The position numbers and the translations under genes were made by a program. From Batillaria attramentaria (Eukaryota; Mollusca; Gastropoda; Batillariidae), in assembly GCA_018292915.2 (NCBI GenBank), contig JACVVK020000057.1, forward strand, positions 1,333,501 through 1,397,500: 64,000 nucleotides of DNA, written 5' to 3'. Under the pieces are notes generated by a model that saw only the letters and a program-made list of their open reading frames with translations, searched no databases and was not told the DNA's origin. Of this stretch, positions 11,906-56,134 are shown piece after piece (position 1 is the stretch's first letter; every line of letters starts with the position of its first letter).

Positions 11906-13472
11906 GGACAAAAGAGTAGCTGTTCACAGTACATGTACTGTTTTTTTAATTACTCATATTTTTGGAATTTGTACATTGACACATGTACATAGTGCTGTCA
12001 GCCACCCATACATACATGATACACACCTACACATTATATGTATATACACACATACATATATACATACATACACATGTTATGGATCTTGACAGTATGACAA
12101 ATAACCATGGAAATTTTAAGAAAGTAGTTACACAAATGTTATCCATATTGCCCCCCCCCCCCCCCAAAAAAAAAAAAAAAAAAGATAACCTGCACCCCTA
12201 AGCATCCGCCCACCACCCCTCCCCTCTCCCACCCCACCCATAAGAAAACCCACAGAAATATGACTCATAAATATATTGAACATTTTATTCAGGGGTTGGA
12301 AAGATAATAGATGCAGCCAGCAAGTTAAAGCGGAATGCCACCCTGTCACTGTGGTCCAAAAGCATCACAAAGCACATGCACTGGTGCTCATCTTCATCAC
12401 CGGAGGGTCCCAACCGAGCACAGCTTGTAAAGGACAAGTGGGTCTCCATCAGCGATCATGTGGCAGACATCCATGAGGGTCATGGTGGCCTTTTCCCCAA
12501 GTGTCAGCATGATCAGCTGGTGCCAAGAGCCTGGATCAAAAAAGGTGAAGAAAATCAGTGACATGGCTAGTTCACTGCTTGTTCAGTTTGCTTCACATTC
12601 TGCTTTTGTTCCTGTCGCATGTGAGGAATTTGTGTGAACTGATGATAATATCCTACATGCAGTCTAACAGTCAACAATGTCTGTGGTAACTATATGCTGC
12701 AGGAACCTGACAGCACCATACACTGGAGGCAGTCATCAAGAATTCCTTTCTCCTGCGTGACTTTGGGATGCTGTCACCAGATGTGCAGACTGCGTGTCTA
12801 GAATTATATCATGCTGTTCTCTGCCACTTTCCCTCGAAGCTTTAACCACTTCACCTACCCTGTCATGCAAGCCAAGTACGCAAAGTTTAATTTGCCTGTA
12901 ATATCCATTACTCTCTCTCTCTCATCATTTCTCCCACATAGGGAAAGATCAGCTTCATTGTCCTGTTTTAAAAGGAAACTAGTTTTGGAGAGCAGGTGTT
13001 GTTTATTAGTAAGATAGTAAGTAAAGCATGAACATTGACATTCAGTAAATATGAACCAGTCATTGCTTTGGCATGTTAAAGACATTTCTTAAAAAGCAGT
13101 TACAGTAAATAACACAGGAATTCCTTCCAAAAACAGCCACTATGTACAATTCCCTGTACATCTCCAGACAATGACCACCCTACACTGTCAAGATTCTTCA
13201 TACAGTGTTATGTGGTAAAGGTGTCACAGAAGCAAACGACTGGAGAACTTCACGCTAACCTAAGTTGATTTTATGAAATGTTTCAGACTTCTCCTTGCTG
13301 CAATGCATCTTAATGCAAGTGCAGGCTGTGAGCAAGCCACTAGCCTACTTCACAAGGTGAACTGCAGTGGAAGATCTGCAGATTTTGGGCTACAAAGGGA
13401 GCTCCAGCTTGCAAAAGCTGTGAAATGTTCGCACGGTCGAGGTAATGCATACTTTCTTTCATAATCTATACT

Positions 13473-13503
<31 letters not shown>

Positions 13504-13545
13504 TGAGAGCCCATTTTATGAAATTTTGAAAGCAATGAAACATTA

Positions 13546-13597
<52 letters not shown>
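13473..13597. repeat. (CT)n and (TA)n microsatellites
   Basis: CT then TA at 13473-13499, and a longer TA run at 13548-13597. Confidence 0.95.
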
Positions 13598-13600
<3 letters not shown>

Positions 13601-14775
13601 CTGGTGCATCTCCAGTACTAGCAGACGTCGCTACCCTAAAGCTCTGCAAGAGGTTTCAGCGGTAAAAGACTAAATAATTTAGAAGGAGCAACTGCCTAGG
13701 TGTAATGTCATGTAATTACATTTAATATAGAATAGGAACAAAGGCGTCGGCAAAGCCGAAAATATGCGCTCAATCAGGTCAATTTAAAAGTAGGGGACTG
13801 AAGTAAGTAAAGCTGAGAGCGCTCTATATATTTATGTTCTGTTTCAGACTACATTAGTGAGCTATATGAAGTTGTACATCTCAGACTGACTTTCCCTGGC
13901 TACAAAAAGGCAAGAGAGGCTCAAAGCAACTACACTCAGGGCCTGCCTGAACTTTTAGTCAGTTGGTGAGGTGGACAAAGCTGCTGTTGTGGCTCGATCA
14001 ACGTCGACCACGCATCAACTGGAGGCCAGGGATGCCTACTACCTGAACTACAGGATTACATTTCTACCATTCTGTGGTCATAGTAACATGAACAATAAAA
14101 TGAAAACATTGACACTTACTTATACTTGTCTCACAGTATACTTGAAGCCAGTGTACTGCTGAGATGGGTATTTTGCCCTCACAGTTGACAGGAGGCAGGC
14201 CGGCAATATCTTTCGATTTCTTCATCCGGTGGTGTGCAGTAAGCCACATGTCTGTACCATGTTCTGAAAACAAGTATAATTCTTACTGGTGGCATGACAG
14301 AATTCTTGTCCATGTAAAGGTTGGGAAAGTGTAGACACCTACTTAGTCACTGCTCCCATTTACCACATATTGATTCTTATCTTTGCATGCCTGAATATCA
14401 CTGGTAAGTGTAAAACAATATTAACAAGTTGTTTCTTTCTGTGCTATGACTGCATGAAGCAACAAAGTAAAGTCTGACAAAAGGTGATTTTTTTTTTTTT
14501 TTTTTTTTACTCACTTGTGTGGATGGTTGCCCTGAAACTCTGATCTCCAAACCTTTGGCATGTCAATTTTCATCAGAATGATGAGTATCAATTGAGTATC
14601 TGGAGATGAAACAGCAACGAGAGACCTGTACAATATGAACTGGACAGACACTTCTATTACCGATCACTAAATCCTCTCACAGTGAAAGTATCTTTGAAAG
14701 CAAGTTGAAAAACTCCTTGTCACACAATACATCAGTAGTGCACCACCTTGTCAAACAATACCCTTGTATGCGGAT

Positions 14776-14834
14776 TCCCCCCCCCCCCCCCCCCCCGTGT
14801 GTGTGTGTGAGAGAGAGAGAGTGAGTGAGTGTGA
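14776..14834. repeat. Poly-C, (GT)n, (GA)n compound repeat
   Basis: C run 14776-14796, then GT, GA and GAGT repeats. It lies inside the nested THAP-type element. Confidence 0.9.
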
Positions 14835-16063
14835 AAAGCTTTCTCTTTCGATCGGTCAAGCTTGTACCTCGTCATCTGGAAGTAAAAACTCTGAGTAAAA
14901 AGTGAACATTTACCTTTGACAGGCAGTTGACGAAAACGCCTTCGTGCTCCGGTATGCAGGACTGTCGGCCAGGCTCAAAGTCAAACTTGCTTACAACTTT
15001 CCCGTAATCATGGCTGTATTGGCAGCACACCCTCTCTACCTCTCTGCCGGCTCCGGGCACTTACCGCACTTACACCAGTCTCTGAAAGTAATATTTTTAT
15101 GGTCAGTTAGAACTAAGAAGTTCACATGTGTACGCGAGGCACGTAACAGTTACGTGTGTTCGACGTGTGTGTTCGAGTCGGAAACGCTGAAGCATGTGCG
15201 TAAACTAGACATCGTATCAATAAAACGGAAGGTCCTACCTCTGTGATTCAGTGAGCAGAGATGCTTCCTCTTCCTCCTCATCTTTTGACGACCACTCAGT
15301 CCACAGATCGGCCTCTGTCGCCAGCGGTTCAAACTGGTAGGGAACGTTTTCCATACTTGCGTACACTGAGTGCTTGATACTTGCAAGATCGGAAGTCTAA
15401 ACGTGACGTCACGCAGCCTTGGCACTGTTTACATGGTCTCGTTTTCGACGAGACAGCTATGGCGGCCTTTTCGAACAGGGAAAACGACTCGCTTCGATCG
15501 ATAATTTTGAGGTTCTGCGTACTTTCGTGCACCCTGTCCCGTTGAATACGGCATAACTAGTGAGTAAAATGCACCGCACTAACATTCTACCGCTTTCTGT
15601 GCTCTGCTGTGTTGTTTACATGAGTTTTAGGCACAATTTGGGCCCAAAATCTGCATTCGTAGGACCTTTAAGTTTTCAATCTCAGAATCTGTCCAAAACA
15701 AACACACATTGAAATTGAATCTACAAACATTGACATTATTCTTAACTCCACCCTCGAGGGTAGAAATGAGATAAACCATTTACTTTAAACACACATAACT
15801 GAGTGCATCTTGCTTATTTTGCTAACAGACACATGCTAATTGTCTTAACAGGGATTTCAACCGTCAGTGAGGATTCATCATCTGTCAGTAATGAAGAAAA
15901 AATTTTCATGAACAAATTTTGACGTCACATAAAATATACTGGTACATTTGGTAACTAACGAATGAGTAGTTGATTTTGGATGTGACGCGTGTTCCCATTT
16001 TCAAACACTGTTACCGGCATTTGTGCAACAGAGATAATACATAACGATAAAGTACAAACTTAC

Positions 16064-16457
16064 CAGTGTCGCCTGTGTTAAGTCCACCTTCTATTCCGGT
16101 AATCAAATCCGAATTGCCGATAATATCGGCAATAATATTGGCATAGGGCCCTTCGTTTGGTGGTGGTCCGCCGCCCGTGGCCGGCCTTTTCTTCTGAGCC
16201 AGGATGGACCTTGTTTCACTTCTCAACTTAGTCCACTTGGTCTGGATCTCGGCTTTGCTCCTTCTAACTGCCGACACTGCGTTGACAGCTGCCAAAATGT
16301 CGTCCCATGCTTTATTTTTTTTCACTGTAAGGGTTGACTTGAATTTGCTTTGAAGAAGTCCCTTCTTCAAAGCATACGCGTCGATTAAAGCACTTGTAGT
16401 TATTTCGGTGTGCGAGAAGTTTTTCTTTCTAGCACGCTTCGCTGTGGGCGCAGCCAT
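16064..16457 (-). pseudogene. Harbinger Myb/SANT-like companion, exon 1
   Basis: The ATG at 16457-16455 starts a basic protein (MAAPTAKRARKKNFSHTE) with a trihelix/Myb-SANT-like region over residues about 13-85, with Trp residues in the expected spacing (KAWDDILAAVN, IQTKWTKLRSETRS). The exon ends GLNTGDTG at a GTAAGT donor (16063-16058), phase 1. Such proteins bind transposon ends and bring the transposase into the nucleus. Exon 1 itself has no lesion, but exon 2 (8998-8629) is frameshifted and the intron carries a 6.25-kb insertion. Confidence 0.85.
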
Positions 16458-16615
16458 CTTGAAAACGTACTGAATGCTGGGACATTCCGTGGTCTACCAT
16501 CCAACTACGTAGTAAACAACTAATTCTGGCCCGTGCAACCCAACTAGTGACTGCTTACTAACTGGTTTAAAACTAGGAGGTTTCCAAGCTAGCTTTCTTC
16601 CAAATCTATTAGAGT

Positions 16616-16631
16616 GTGGTGCAACTGGCCC
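16616..16631 (-). repeat. Harbinger right TIR
   Basis: GTGGTGCAACTGGCCC, followed by CAT at 16632-16634. It pairs with 6879-6894. Confidence 0.9.
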
Positions 16632-16634
16632 CAT

Positions 16635-17838
16635 GCCTTTTACAGAACCGGTAGGAAACGGGAAATTTGTGGCGACTCAAAACGATGTCCTTTATAAAAC
16701 AAAAAACAAAAAAAAAACAGTGTATGTGGCAGAGTGAATTATTTCTATAATTATTCACAATAAGTAATTAATTAGTGTTTAGTGTATTAGTTAATTAGTA
16801 TTTAGTGATTAGTGTGTAAGGGTTAGTCTGTGAGCAGATGTAGCTGAACACACACACACACACACACACACAGCACACAGACTGATAGGCATAGTGTGAA
16901 TGGGAGAGTGAGTGTGGAAAGTCAGTCATGCATGAACAACATGCACTGCCTGTTGGTCTCTGTATCTAACCTGCAGAGCCAGTCGTGTGTGATACCTGAA
17001 TAATGATTTCACTTGTTCACCTAGTAGTCAGTGTATGAGTTAGTTCACATTTTTTTACTTGTCCATTCAAGGAGGCAACATCTCTGGTACTTGCTGTTGC
17101 GGTTTCCGAATTTTTCACCCTTGTCACCCTGATGAGGTATATATATACTTGTGTATTGCAAATGAAATGAAATATCATTGTGACAGTCACTAAAGTTTAT
17201 CTTTAGTAAGTCAGCTCTTTTACTCATGTGATAGGTTTTCTGGTTTCACCGGTAGTGTTTAAGTGTATTCTGAATTATCACACTCCAGAGGTATTTATTG
17301 CAAGTCTTTTTGGATGAAAGCCTGCAAGTTGTAAATGAAGTGTATGAGTATTATGATGTTGCTGAATGATGACGATGTGTATTCTGTTGTTTGATTGGAT
17401 GAATGAGAAGCTACAGAATAAATATATTGGAGCTGTTTGAAACTGTGTCGGTGGTCATTGGAGAGGGTAACAACGAACCCCCGATGCTGGCGTGTAGGAC
17501 ACTTGCCTCCCCATAACACCCACCAACGCTACATGTAGAATGGTCAAGACTAACGTTTCGTTTACGGCAAGCATACTCTGGCAGTAAAATTGACTGTGAA
17601 AACATCGCAGCAAGGGCTTTTGTTCCATTCGAGAGGCTAGCTGACGATTTTTCCTCGCCATGTTTGATTGCGTATTGACAACGTGACACATAACGTGGTG
17701 TCTAAAAATAATACCAGCGGTAAACAGAAGTGAAGCAGACGACACAATCTACGTAGACAAACGGCATGCTCTAAGTCTGCTACGGTATAAAACTCAAACT
17801 GCCATTGTTTAAAAACTAAAGATAAAAAATAACAAAGT
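16635..17838. other. Intergenic DNA, no gene recognised
   Basis: AT-rich sequence with a TTAGT-rich simple region (16750-16830) and a (CA)n tract (16851-16873). Short minus-strand open stretches at 17745-17411 show no recognisable protein. Confidence 0.5.
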
Positions 17839-18056
17839 TCACCTCTTAGAGGGAGAAGCACTGGGCGTCGAGTGGACGGAAGATGCGCCTGAGACTGGAA
17901 GCGGGGACAGGACAGCACCGGGAGTCGACACATCCATGTCCTCATCCCACAGTGCTGTGAATCGATTCTCAGTTCTAAATTGTCTCCCTTTCGTAGGCGG
18001 GTCGAGAGGGGCCCCCCGAAGTTTGGACTTTTTCTTTTTGTCACCTTCCCTATCTC

Positions 18057-18093
<37 letters not shown>

Positions 18094-18260
18094 GGGAGGG
18101 ACTGGGAGTTGGGTGGGGGAGCAGACCTATCAGAAGTCTGCTTTGCATCCACTGGGCTGGAATTTGTTCCTTTCGGGCCTGAATTCTGTGGCTTCCCACC
18201 ATTTTGGGTCTGAGAAGGATGATTATATGGTAGGGTCATATCCACCACTAATGCGCCCAT
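17839..18260 (-). pseudogene. LINE ORF1, C-terminal fragment
   Basis: Read on the minus strand, a Pro/Ser-rich stretch (SDRSAPPPNSQSLP) runs into a poly-C tract (31 G on the plus strand, 18061-18091), where the frame is lost. The resumed frame reads KKKKSKLRGAPLDPP, then NRFTALWDEDMDVS, ending SASPSKR and a TGA at 17841-17839. An NRF-x-x-L motif before an acidic stretch is usual at the end of ORF1 in I/jockey-like LINEs. A 29-bp local duplication (copies at 18232-18260 and 18270-18298) joins this piece to the RNase H fragment. Confidence 0.5.
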
Positions 18261-18289
18261 GATTAGAGGGTAGGGTCATATCCACCACT

Positions 18290-18540
18290 AATGCGCCCAG
18301 CTGCTTTGCAGAGGCTTCTTTCAAGAACTCGAAGATGTTATCTGGGGGGATATCCCGGAACAACATTTTCACACAGTAATGCGTATCACGGATCTCTGCG
18401 AGATCCGTGCAAGAAACCAAAAAATGTTCTACGGTAAAAGTTCATGGCACGGAATACACCATGGGGGTTCCTCCCCCTTCAACAGATGCGAATGGGTAAC
18501 ATAAGTCTGCCCGATATGGAGCAGGCTTAAAGATCTAAGC
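18290..18540 (-). pseudogene. LINE RNase H, C-terminal fragment
   Basis: The minus strand reads IGQTYVTHSHLLKGEEPPWC, then after one frame break TVEHFLVSCTDLAEIRDTHY and IPPDNIFEFLKEA. This matches the end of the RNase H region of jockey/I-type LINEs (ITHS, LLKGEEPP, TVEHIL-x-C). It is a dead, truncated copy. Confidence 0.7.
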
Positions 18541-19130
18541 TCCCAACAAAAAGTTGTCCGAAGTGCGAAACAATATTACAGAGTCGACCGTGCAAGCACA
18601 GTTGCAGTTGCAGTTCCCGATTGACCCGTTGAGCCACCGTTTACTGCTGCAACTCAAAGAAGTTTGTACCGCTATTGTGTGACACCGAATCGGCAACAAA
18701 GACCATTTCGTAGTGTCCAGGGTCTCCAGAAACTACTTCAAGGTGCAGCAGGGCAAGATATGACCAGAGCCGATTGACTAGGCCGGGCCACCTCGCCTCC
18801 TGTCTAGAGGAATTCTAAGCCAAAGCAGTGTATTGGTCCCTAGAGGACGCGACCCCTAGGGAGCCTCAACTGCCAGGATCATATCCTTCTCCAACACAGG
18901 TCGCGGAGCACGGCAAACACTCCGGTTCCTTTAGGAACACAGAAAAATAAATACGAATAAAGGGACTGCAGAACCAAAATGGGCTCTGTTGAGTTTGCGG
19001 GATTTGGAAAACGTGGGCCAGACTAGAAAGCCATAGGATATCTCCTACCCGGATACGTATTTCTAGAAGCTGGGCAAATAATAAAGCCAAAGAATACCGT
19101 ACACTATATCTAGTGCCAACAGTCTCCATC
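18541..19130. other. Unassigned, probably repeat-derived
   Basis: No open frame of note on either strand. The sequence may belong to the LINE fragment next to it or to another repeat. Confidence 0.3.
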
Positions 19131-19240
19131 AGCCAAGACGTGGCAACTCTTAGCTGGACCCTCACCTCTGGCCTGTCTGGTATGGGTGACTCTATCCAGA
19201 ATAGCCCACAGGGTTAACGGGTCACATACGCCCCCCACCT
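19131..19240 (-). repeat. Interspersed repeat family X, copy 2
   Basis: The reverse complement matches 55398-55495, with shared blocks such as ACCCATACCAGACA and GAGGGTCCAGCTAAGAGTTG. Identity looks about three-quarters by eye. Confidence 0.65.
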
Positions 19241-19845
19241 CGATACAGAAGAGCCCGGATGAAAGAACATAAAATATGAAGATATTACCAAAAATCCGCG
19301 GATGGGATAAAGGAAATCCCCGGATGGAATGCTTTGTTTGTATAAAAAAAAAAACAAAAAAAACACGGGACTGAAGGAGCACCTTGCAACAAAAAATTAA
19401 TAATAAATAAAAAAAAATAACGATACCCTTTTGCCCGTGAGCATAGGTATTTTCTGAAAGAGGAGACTGCTGAATCTGATGAGATGGTCGTTTTTGACGT
19501 ATTTTGACCTTTTTGGGGGCGTGACAGTTGGGCTATTAGATTCATTTTAAAACTTTTTAGAAAATATCTGCACGATACCATTCGTTGCCCGGACTGATGT
19601 GGTTTATTTGAAGCTTCAGAAAGTGCAGAGTTCTTGCGACGTAGGGTGAAAAAGAGGCCAATGAAAGTGAAAGAGCATAATTTTATGCCTGCTTTCCACT
19701 TTCGGCGACTTTGCCTGTGGGCACAATTGAAACACCATTCATCTGACAGTCCGCAGAAAAATGACAAGGCAGTCCGACAGTTACACCATAAGTTCCCCCC
19801 CCCCCCCCCCCAAAAAAAAAAAAAACAACAACAAAAAAAACGCAG
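19241..19845. other. Downstream flank of the receptor gene; no gene recognised
   Basis: Contains A-rich runs (19347-19365, 19811-19840) and a C run (19795-19811). Short open stretches here look random. Confidence 0.4.
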
Positions 19846-19849
19846 AAGC

Positions 19850-20113
19850 CCCCTTAGCTCGCTTGTGAGAAAAGGTCAAGGTCTTTCAAATGGGTCTATT
19901 TGTAACGGTCCTATCACTGTCTTCTATCATGCTTAGTGTGGTGCCTCAAGTATCAATGGTTTCTGGGAAAATGCCAACGTTAAAGTTTTCAATGGACAAC
20001 GCGTATAGGTTTGAACTTACGCGAAGGTCATGTACAAGAGATCTGTTAATAGGGTGGGTTTTCCACAGAGAGAGAGAGAGAGAGAGACTCACTCACTTTG
20101 TTACACAATTGAC
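19850..20113 (+). mobile_element. Short copy of the 304-bp-repeat element
   Basis: It starts CCTTAGCTCGCTTGTGAG and ends with CACTTTGTTACACAATTGAC, the two termini seen on the longer copy at 41840-43585. The interior has GGTCAAGGTC followed by ATGCCAACGTTAAAG, one repeat subunit of the family. It is a single-unit member of an element family with variable repeat number. Confidence 0.6.
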
Positions 20114-20265
20114 TCATTAGTTTGGAGTCAGTTTTACGTCTCTGCCAAACCACTAGATCAGATACACAACCTTTTCTCCTAAACTGAAAATGACCAAGAG
20201 ATACATTCTTTCATCCTGTCCTTCCTAACTTACAGGGAAAAAATAGAGTGGTACTGTCCATTTTC

Positions 20266-20271
20266 TTTATT
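20266..20271 (-). promoter_or_regulatory. Candidate poly(A) signal of the receptor gene
   Basis: AATAAA on the minus strand starts 15 nt after the TAA stop (20289-20287). If used, the 3' UTR would be only about 30-45 nt. A more distal signal is possible. Confidence 0.4.
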
Positions 20272-20286
20272 CGAGTTTGATTTGTA

Positions 20287-53174
<32,888 letters not shown>

Positions 53175-53292
53175 CTGTAGCATTCAAAAAAGCAGTGAAC
53201 TGAACCAACCCTTTGAAACTCGGGGAGGAAACTCTTCAGACAAGGTATAAATGACTTATAAATGACTTTCAGCCCCTTGCATGCATCTAATA

Positions 53293-54911
53293 TACTGGTC
53301 CGCAAAAGTTAAGGGCCGGCCCTTATTTTCAGTAGCTTTACATATATTTATTTTACACTAACACAACGACGTTGAAAATGACTCAAGTTGGGCTACGCTG
53401 CAACTTTGCTTAGTGCTGCACGTGCCCAAACCTGTTTTGCAGACATTGCAGTTAAGCAACAGTGTTTTCAGCGGCGCCGAAAATGTTGCAAACTCACGAG
53501 AATTTTACGAAAGTTTTGTCGTTTTTAGCTGAAGAAGCAGTGCCGCTGCAGGCTTCTGGCATATTGCACGTGCATGCCATGTCCCTAGTGAACCCTGCTC
53601 AGCAAACGTTAGACACGAATGGGTATTTAAGGGCGGCAACCACGGCTCTCAATAAGCATGCCTCCAAGACAGAGACTTTCAACACTTGATCGTGGATGGG
53701 CGCTGGGATGGCTTCAAGATGGAACTTCCGGCCGAGAAGTCGCCAGACGGCTTGGAGTGAGCCACTCCGTCATCCAACGTCTGCACGAACGCTTCCAGGC
53801 CACCGGAAGTGCGGATGAACGGCCCCGCTCCGGACGCCCACGAACAACGAACCGGCGCAACGACCGTTACCTTCAGCTGGTGGCGCTGCGTGACCGGACC
53901 GTCACTGCCAGGACTCTCAGAAGCAACCTGAGGACGGCCACCAACATTATCATCTCCCAGGACACCGTCGAGCGACGCCTGCACGAAGTGGACCTCCACT
54001 CAAGGGTCCCTGCCGTCCGTATGCCGCTGACACCACGTCATCGCCGAGCTCGGATGGCGTTCTGCCGCAACCACCAGCGCTGGAACAGGCAGCAGTGGGA
54101 CAGAGTCCTGTTCACCGACGAGTCTCGGTTCACTTTGTCGAACAGTGATGCCCGGAGGCGCGTGTAGCGACGTGTAGCCGAGCGATACATCGATGCTTGC
54201 GTCCAAGAGCACGACCGGTATGGAGGGGGTCCGTGATGGTGTGGGGAGGCTTTCATCTCCATGGGAGGACTCCTCTGTACCTCATCCGAGGCAACCTGAC
54301 CGGCGTGAGGTACAGAGATGAGATTGTCAGGCCGATCATCATCCCTACTCTGCGGGCCATGGGACGTGGCTCCTGTCTACAGGACGATAACGCCACCCCT
54401 CACCGTGCTGTGGTGGTGAGGGACTTCTTGCAGCGGCAGCAAGTGGTCCGCATGGACTGGCCAGCCCGATCCCCAGACCTGGCTCCCATTGAAAACCTGT
54501 GGGACATTCTTGGACGCCGGGTAGTGGACAATCACCCCCACCCCACAGATGCTGCTCAGTTATTCCAGTTCCTGCAGCAGGAGTGGCACGCCATCCCGCA
54601 ACAGATGCTGCAGAACCTTGTCCACTCGATGCGGCAACGGGTGGTGGACTGTCTGGCAGCAAATGGTGGCCACACCAGTTATTGAACATGAACATGAACG
54701 AACTGACCGGACTTGCAACTTTTCAGAAGGGGGGTGGGGTGCTTCTGACGGATGTAAATCGAATGAATTTTGACATGTCAATGGAATTTTTGTATCAATC
54801 GATGGCTTTAATGGTAAATTAAATCATTGTATGAGTCGCAGGCGTTTTCTTGTTTTGGTTTGCTTTTGAGAGAGGAATGTTTTCCTGGCCCTTAACTTTT
54901 GCGGACCAGTA
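53293..54911 (+). mobile_element. Tc1-like DNA transposon with intact TIRs
   Basis: TIR TACTGGTCCGCAAAAGTTAA (53293) extends to GGGCC and is perfectly mirrored at 54887-54911. Both ends are flanked by the TA duplication (53291-53292, 54912-54913). The 1619-bp length is normal for Tc1. The internal transposase is broken (53658-54685). The matching ends suggest a fairly recent arrival. Confidence 0.95.
53658..54685 (+). pseudogene. Tc1-like transposase (nonsense and frameshift)
   Basis: The first segment has MPPRQRLSTLDRGWALGWLQ, HTH EVARRLGVSHSVIQRLHERF, an ERPRSGRPR link, a second HTH (ISQDTVERRLHE) and TDESRF (first Asp). A TAG at 54165-54167 and a base-level indel near 54228 interrupt it. 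The rest reads SVMVWGGFHLHGRTPL, LQDDNATPHRA (second Asp) and SPDLAPIENLWD (Glu), ending AANGGHTSY. The DD34E triad is present. Confidence 0.92.
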
Positions 54912-55243
54912 TATAACTGAAGGAATGAAACAGTGCTTTGGTATAATCGTGTCTTTTGTACTGCAGTCGCCAAAGATTTTCAGCGATAACTTCTTGAAGA
55001 GCCGCTTTTGTATTCCTATCAAAGAGGAGTTGTTCCTGGCATAGTGACCTAATTCATTTCACCACAGTCGGGGCTGTCGTTCCTGGGCATAAGTGATTTT
55101 TTTTTTAAAGTGAAAACGCGAGCTTCACAATTTAGACCTATCAAAATTAGCCTAGTATATAACCCCAGAAAGTCTCAAGTGACAATGGTGTAAAATGTAA
55201 TCACGCTTAGTGATTCACGTGTGCTCTTAAACTTTCAAAGAAA

Positions 55244-55500
55244 GTTAGAACCAAATGATCACCGGCCCAATATGTTGTTTCCATTTAGTAACCTGCTGTC
55301 GTCACAGTTGTCGTGTCCACATACGCAAGTTCTCTTTCTCTCTCTCTGCCCCCCGCGGCAATCACCTGCACGCTGTGGTGGTGGTGGGGGGGGGGGGCGT
55401 ATGTGGCTCGATAACCCTGTGCGCTATGCTGTATAGGGTTACCCATACCAGACACGTCACATGCGAGGGTCCAGCTAAGAGTTGCCACCATCTTGATAAG
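55244..55500 (+). repeat. Interspersed repeat family X, longest copy
   Basis: The left half matches 690-815 and the right half (55398-55495) matches 19131-19240, both on the opposite strand. The three copies together define an element of at least 255 bp with no coding capacity. Confidence 0.7.
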
Positions 55501-55603
55501 AACAGACCGGTGGTGTTAGATATAATGCACAGTCTTTTATCCTTTATGCGTTGTCTGTCAAGCCTACATTCTATAGTGACCGTTAATGACTAATCTCTAA
55601 ACA

Positions 55604-55700
55604 TACCCTTTTTCGACTTCGAGAAGGCCTATGATACTACAAATGTTACGTGTGGGAAAGGTTTGAAGAGCCCGTCGTCTTACGGAGGATTACGATGACA
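55604..55700 (+). pseudogene. LINE reverse-transcriptase fragment (motif A)
   Basis: Reads FFDFEKAYDTTNVTCGKGLK. F-D-[FL]-[ES]-K-A-[FY]-D is RT motif A of jockey/I-type LINEs. Similarity fades after a few codons. Confidence 0.6.
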
Positions 55701-56134
55701 CACAGGCGAACACTCCTCACGTAGCGAGTTCTTATAGACTGCGTAAGAAATCTTTCACTCACAAAAGACACGTGAGTGCGTAGAAAAGTTATAACCGTGT
55801 GGAGTTTATTACAGCACTTCTCTGGTGTTACACTGCACTCTCAAGCTTCGCACATTTAAGCTTCTCTCGTGCACACCCACACACAAACATCTCAGGGTCT
55901 TATATGCAGTCACAGCGTTCGGGCACATTCCGAACCTGTATTATAAAAGAACAAATCAGAACTTGAATCAGAACATAAATCACCTCATTACTATTTTAAA
56001 ACTTAAGAAGAATCCAGAATTATCGAGTACCTGCCTGCCGAATCTAGGCGCGTTATAACCACTTCTGATCGTGTGGTATATTTGCTTTATACATGTACTT
56101 AGAAGTTATTAGGTTAAAATCATCTTGCACCACC
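55701..56134. other. No feature recognised
   Basis: AT-rich sequence between the RT fragment and the 3' end of the CR1/L2 LINE; no open frame of interest. Confidence 0.4.

Larger units (their letters stand above)
9730..13968 (+). pseudogene. Decayed THAP-domain transposase-like gene (about six exons)
   Basis: Pieces in order: 9730-9950 is the C-terminal half of a THAP domain (FSKHFEDSAF, then LRPDAVPTLF), ending at a GTGAG donor. 11161-11363 has MELEGLKRGL, LITDRHASVKKYM and HRFDVWHVAKG. 12293-12543 has KHMHWCSSS, DIHEGHGGLFPKCQH and RAWIKKG. 12729-12890 has LLRDFGMLSPDVQTACLELYH, with a frame break. 13285-13440 has LLLAAMHLNASAGCEQATS, and 13849-13968 has YISELYEVVHLR before a stop. This order of motifs (DRH, FDxWHxxK, HGH...FPxCxH, LAAxHxN) is that of a widespread, poorly characterised animal family found in transposons, possibly IS4EU-like (from memory). 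Stops and shifts make it a pseudogene. The Cys half of the THAP finger was not found. Confidence 0.7.
9421..15672 (+). mobile_element. Nested THAP-type DNA transposon
   Basis: Imperfect inverted repeats bound this 6252-bp segment: CTTAAAGGTTCTACGAATGC at 9421-9440, with the complement of CTTAAAGGTCCTACGAATGC at 15653-15672. The similarity extends inward about 40 bp (ACCCAAATTGTG against CACAATTTGGGC). It lies wholly within the intron of the Harbinger companion gene, so it inserted later. Inside is a decayed multi-exon gene (9730-13968, plus) that starts with part of a THAP zinc finger. I saw no target duplication and cannot assign a named superfamily with confidence. Confidence 0.75.
6879..16631. 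mobile_element. PIF/Harbinger DNA transposon (with a nested insertion)
   Basis: Perfect 16-bp terminal inverted repeats (GGGCCAGTTGCACCAC at 6879-6894, its complement at 16616-16631) are flanked by a 3-bp duplication, CAT, at 6876-6878 and 16632-16634. Inner subterminal stretches also match in inverted orientation (CTAGTTGGGTTGCAC near 6974 and near 16540). The element carries the two genes expected of the superfamily: a HARBI1-like DDE transposase (7075-8117, plus) and a Myb/SANT-like companion (16457-16064 and 8998-8629, minus). Another transposon occupies 9421-15672; without it this element would be about 3.5 kb. Both genes have frame lesions, so the copy is inactive by itself. Confidence 0.9.

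Noticed and set aside
18061..18091. Long homopolymer runs (also 200-227, 47481-47511, 49992-50021) as biological features
   Set aside because: They may be real, but run length is unreliable in assemblies, so frame changes across them were not interpreted as mutations.
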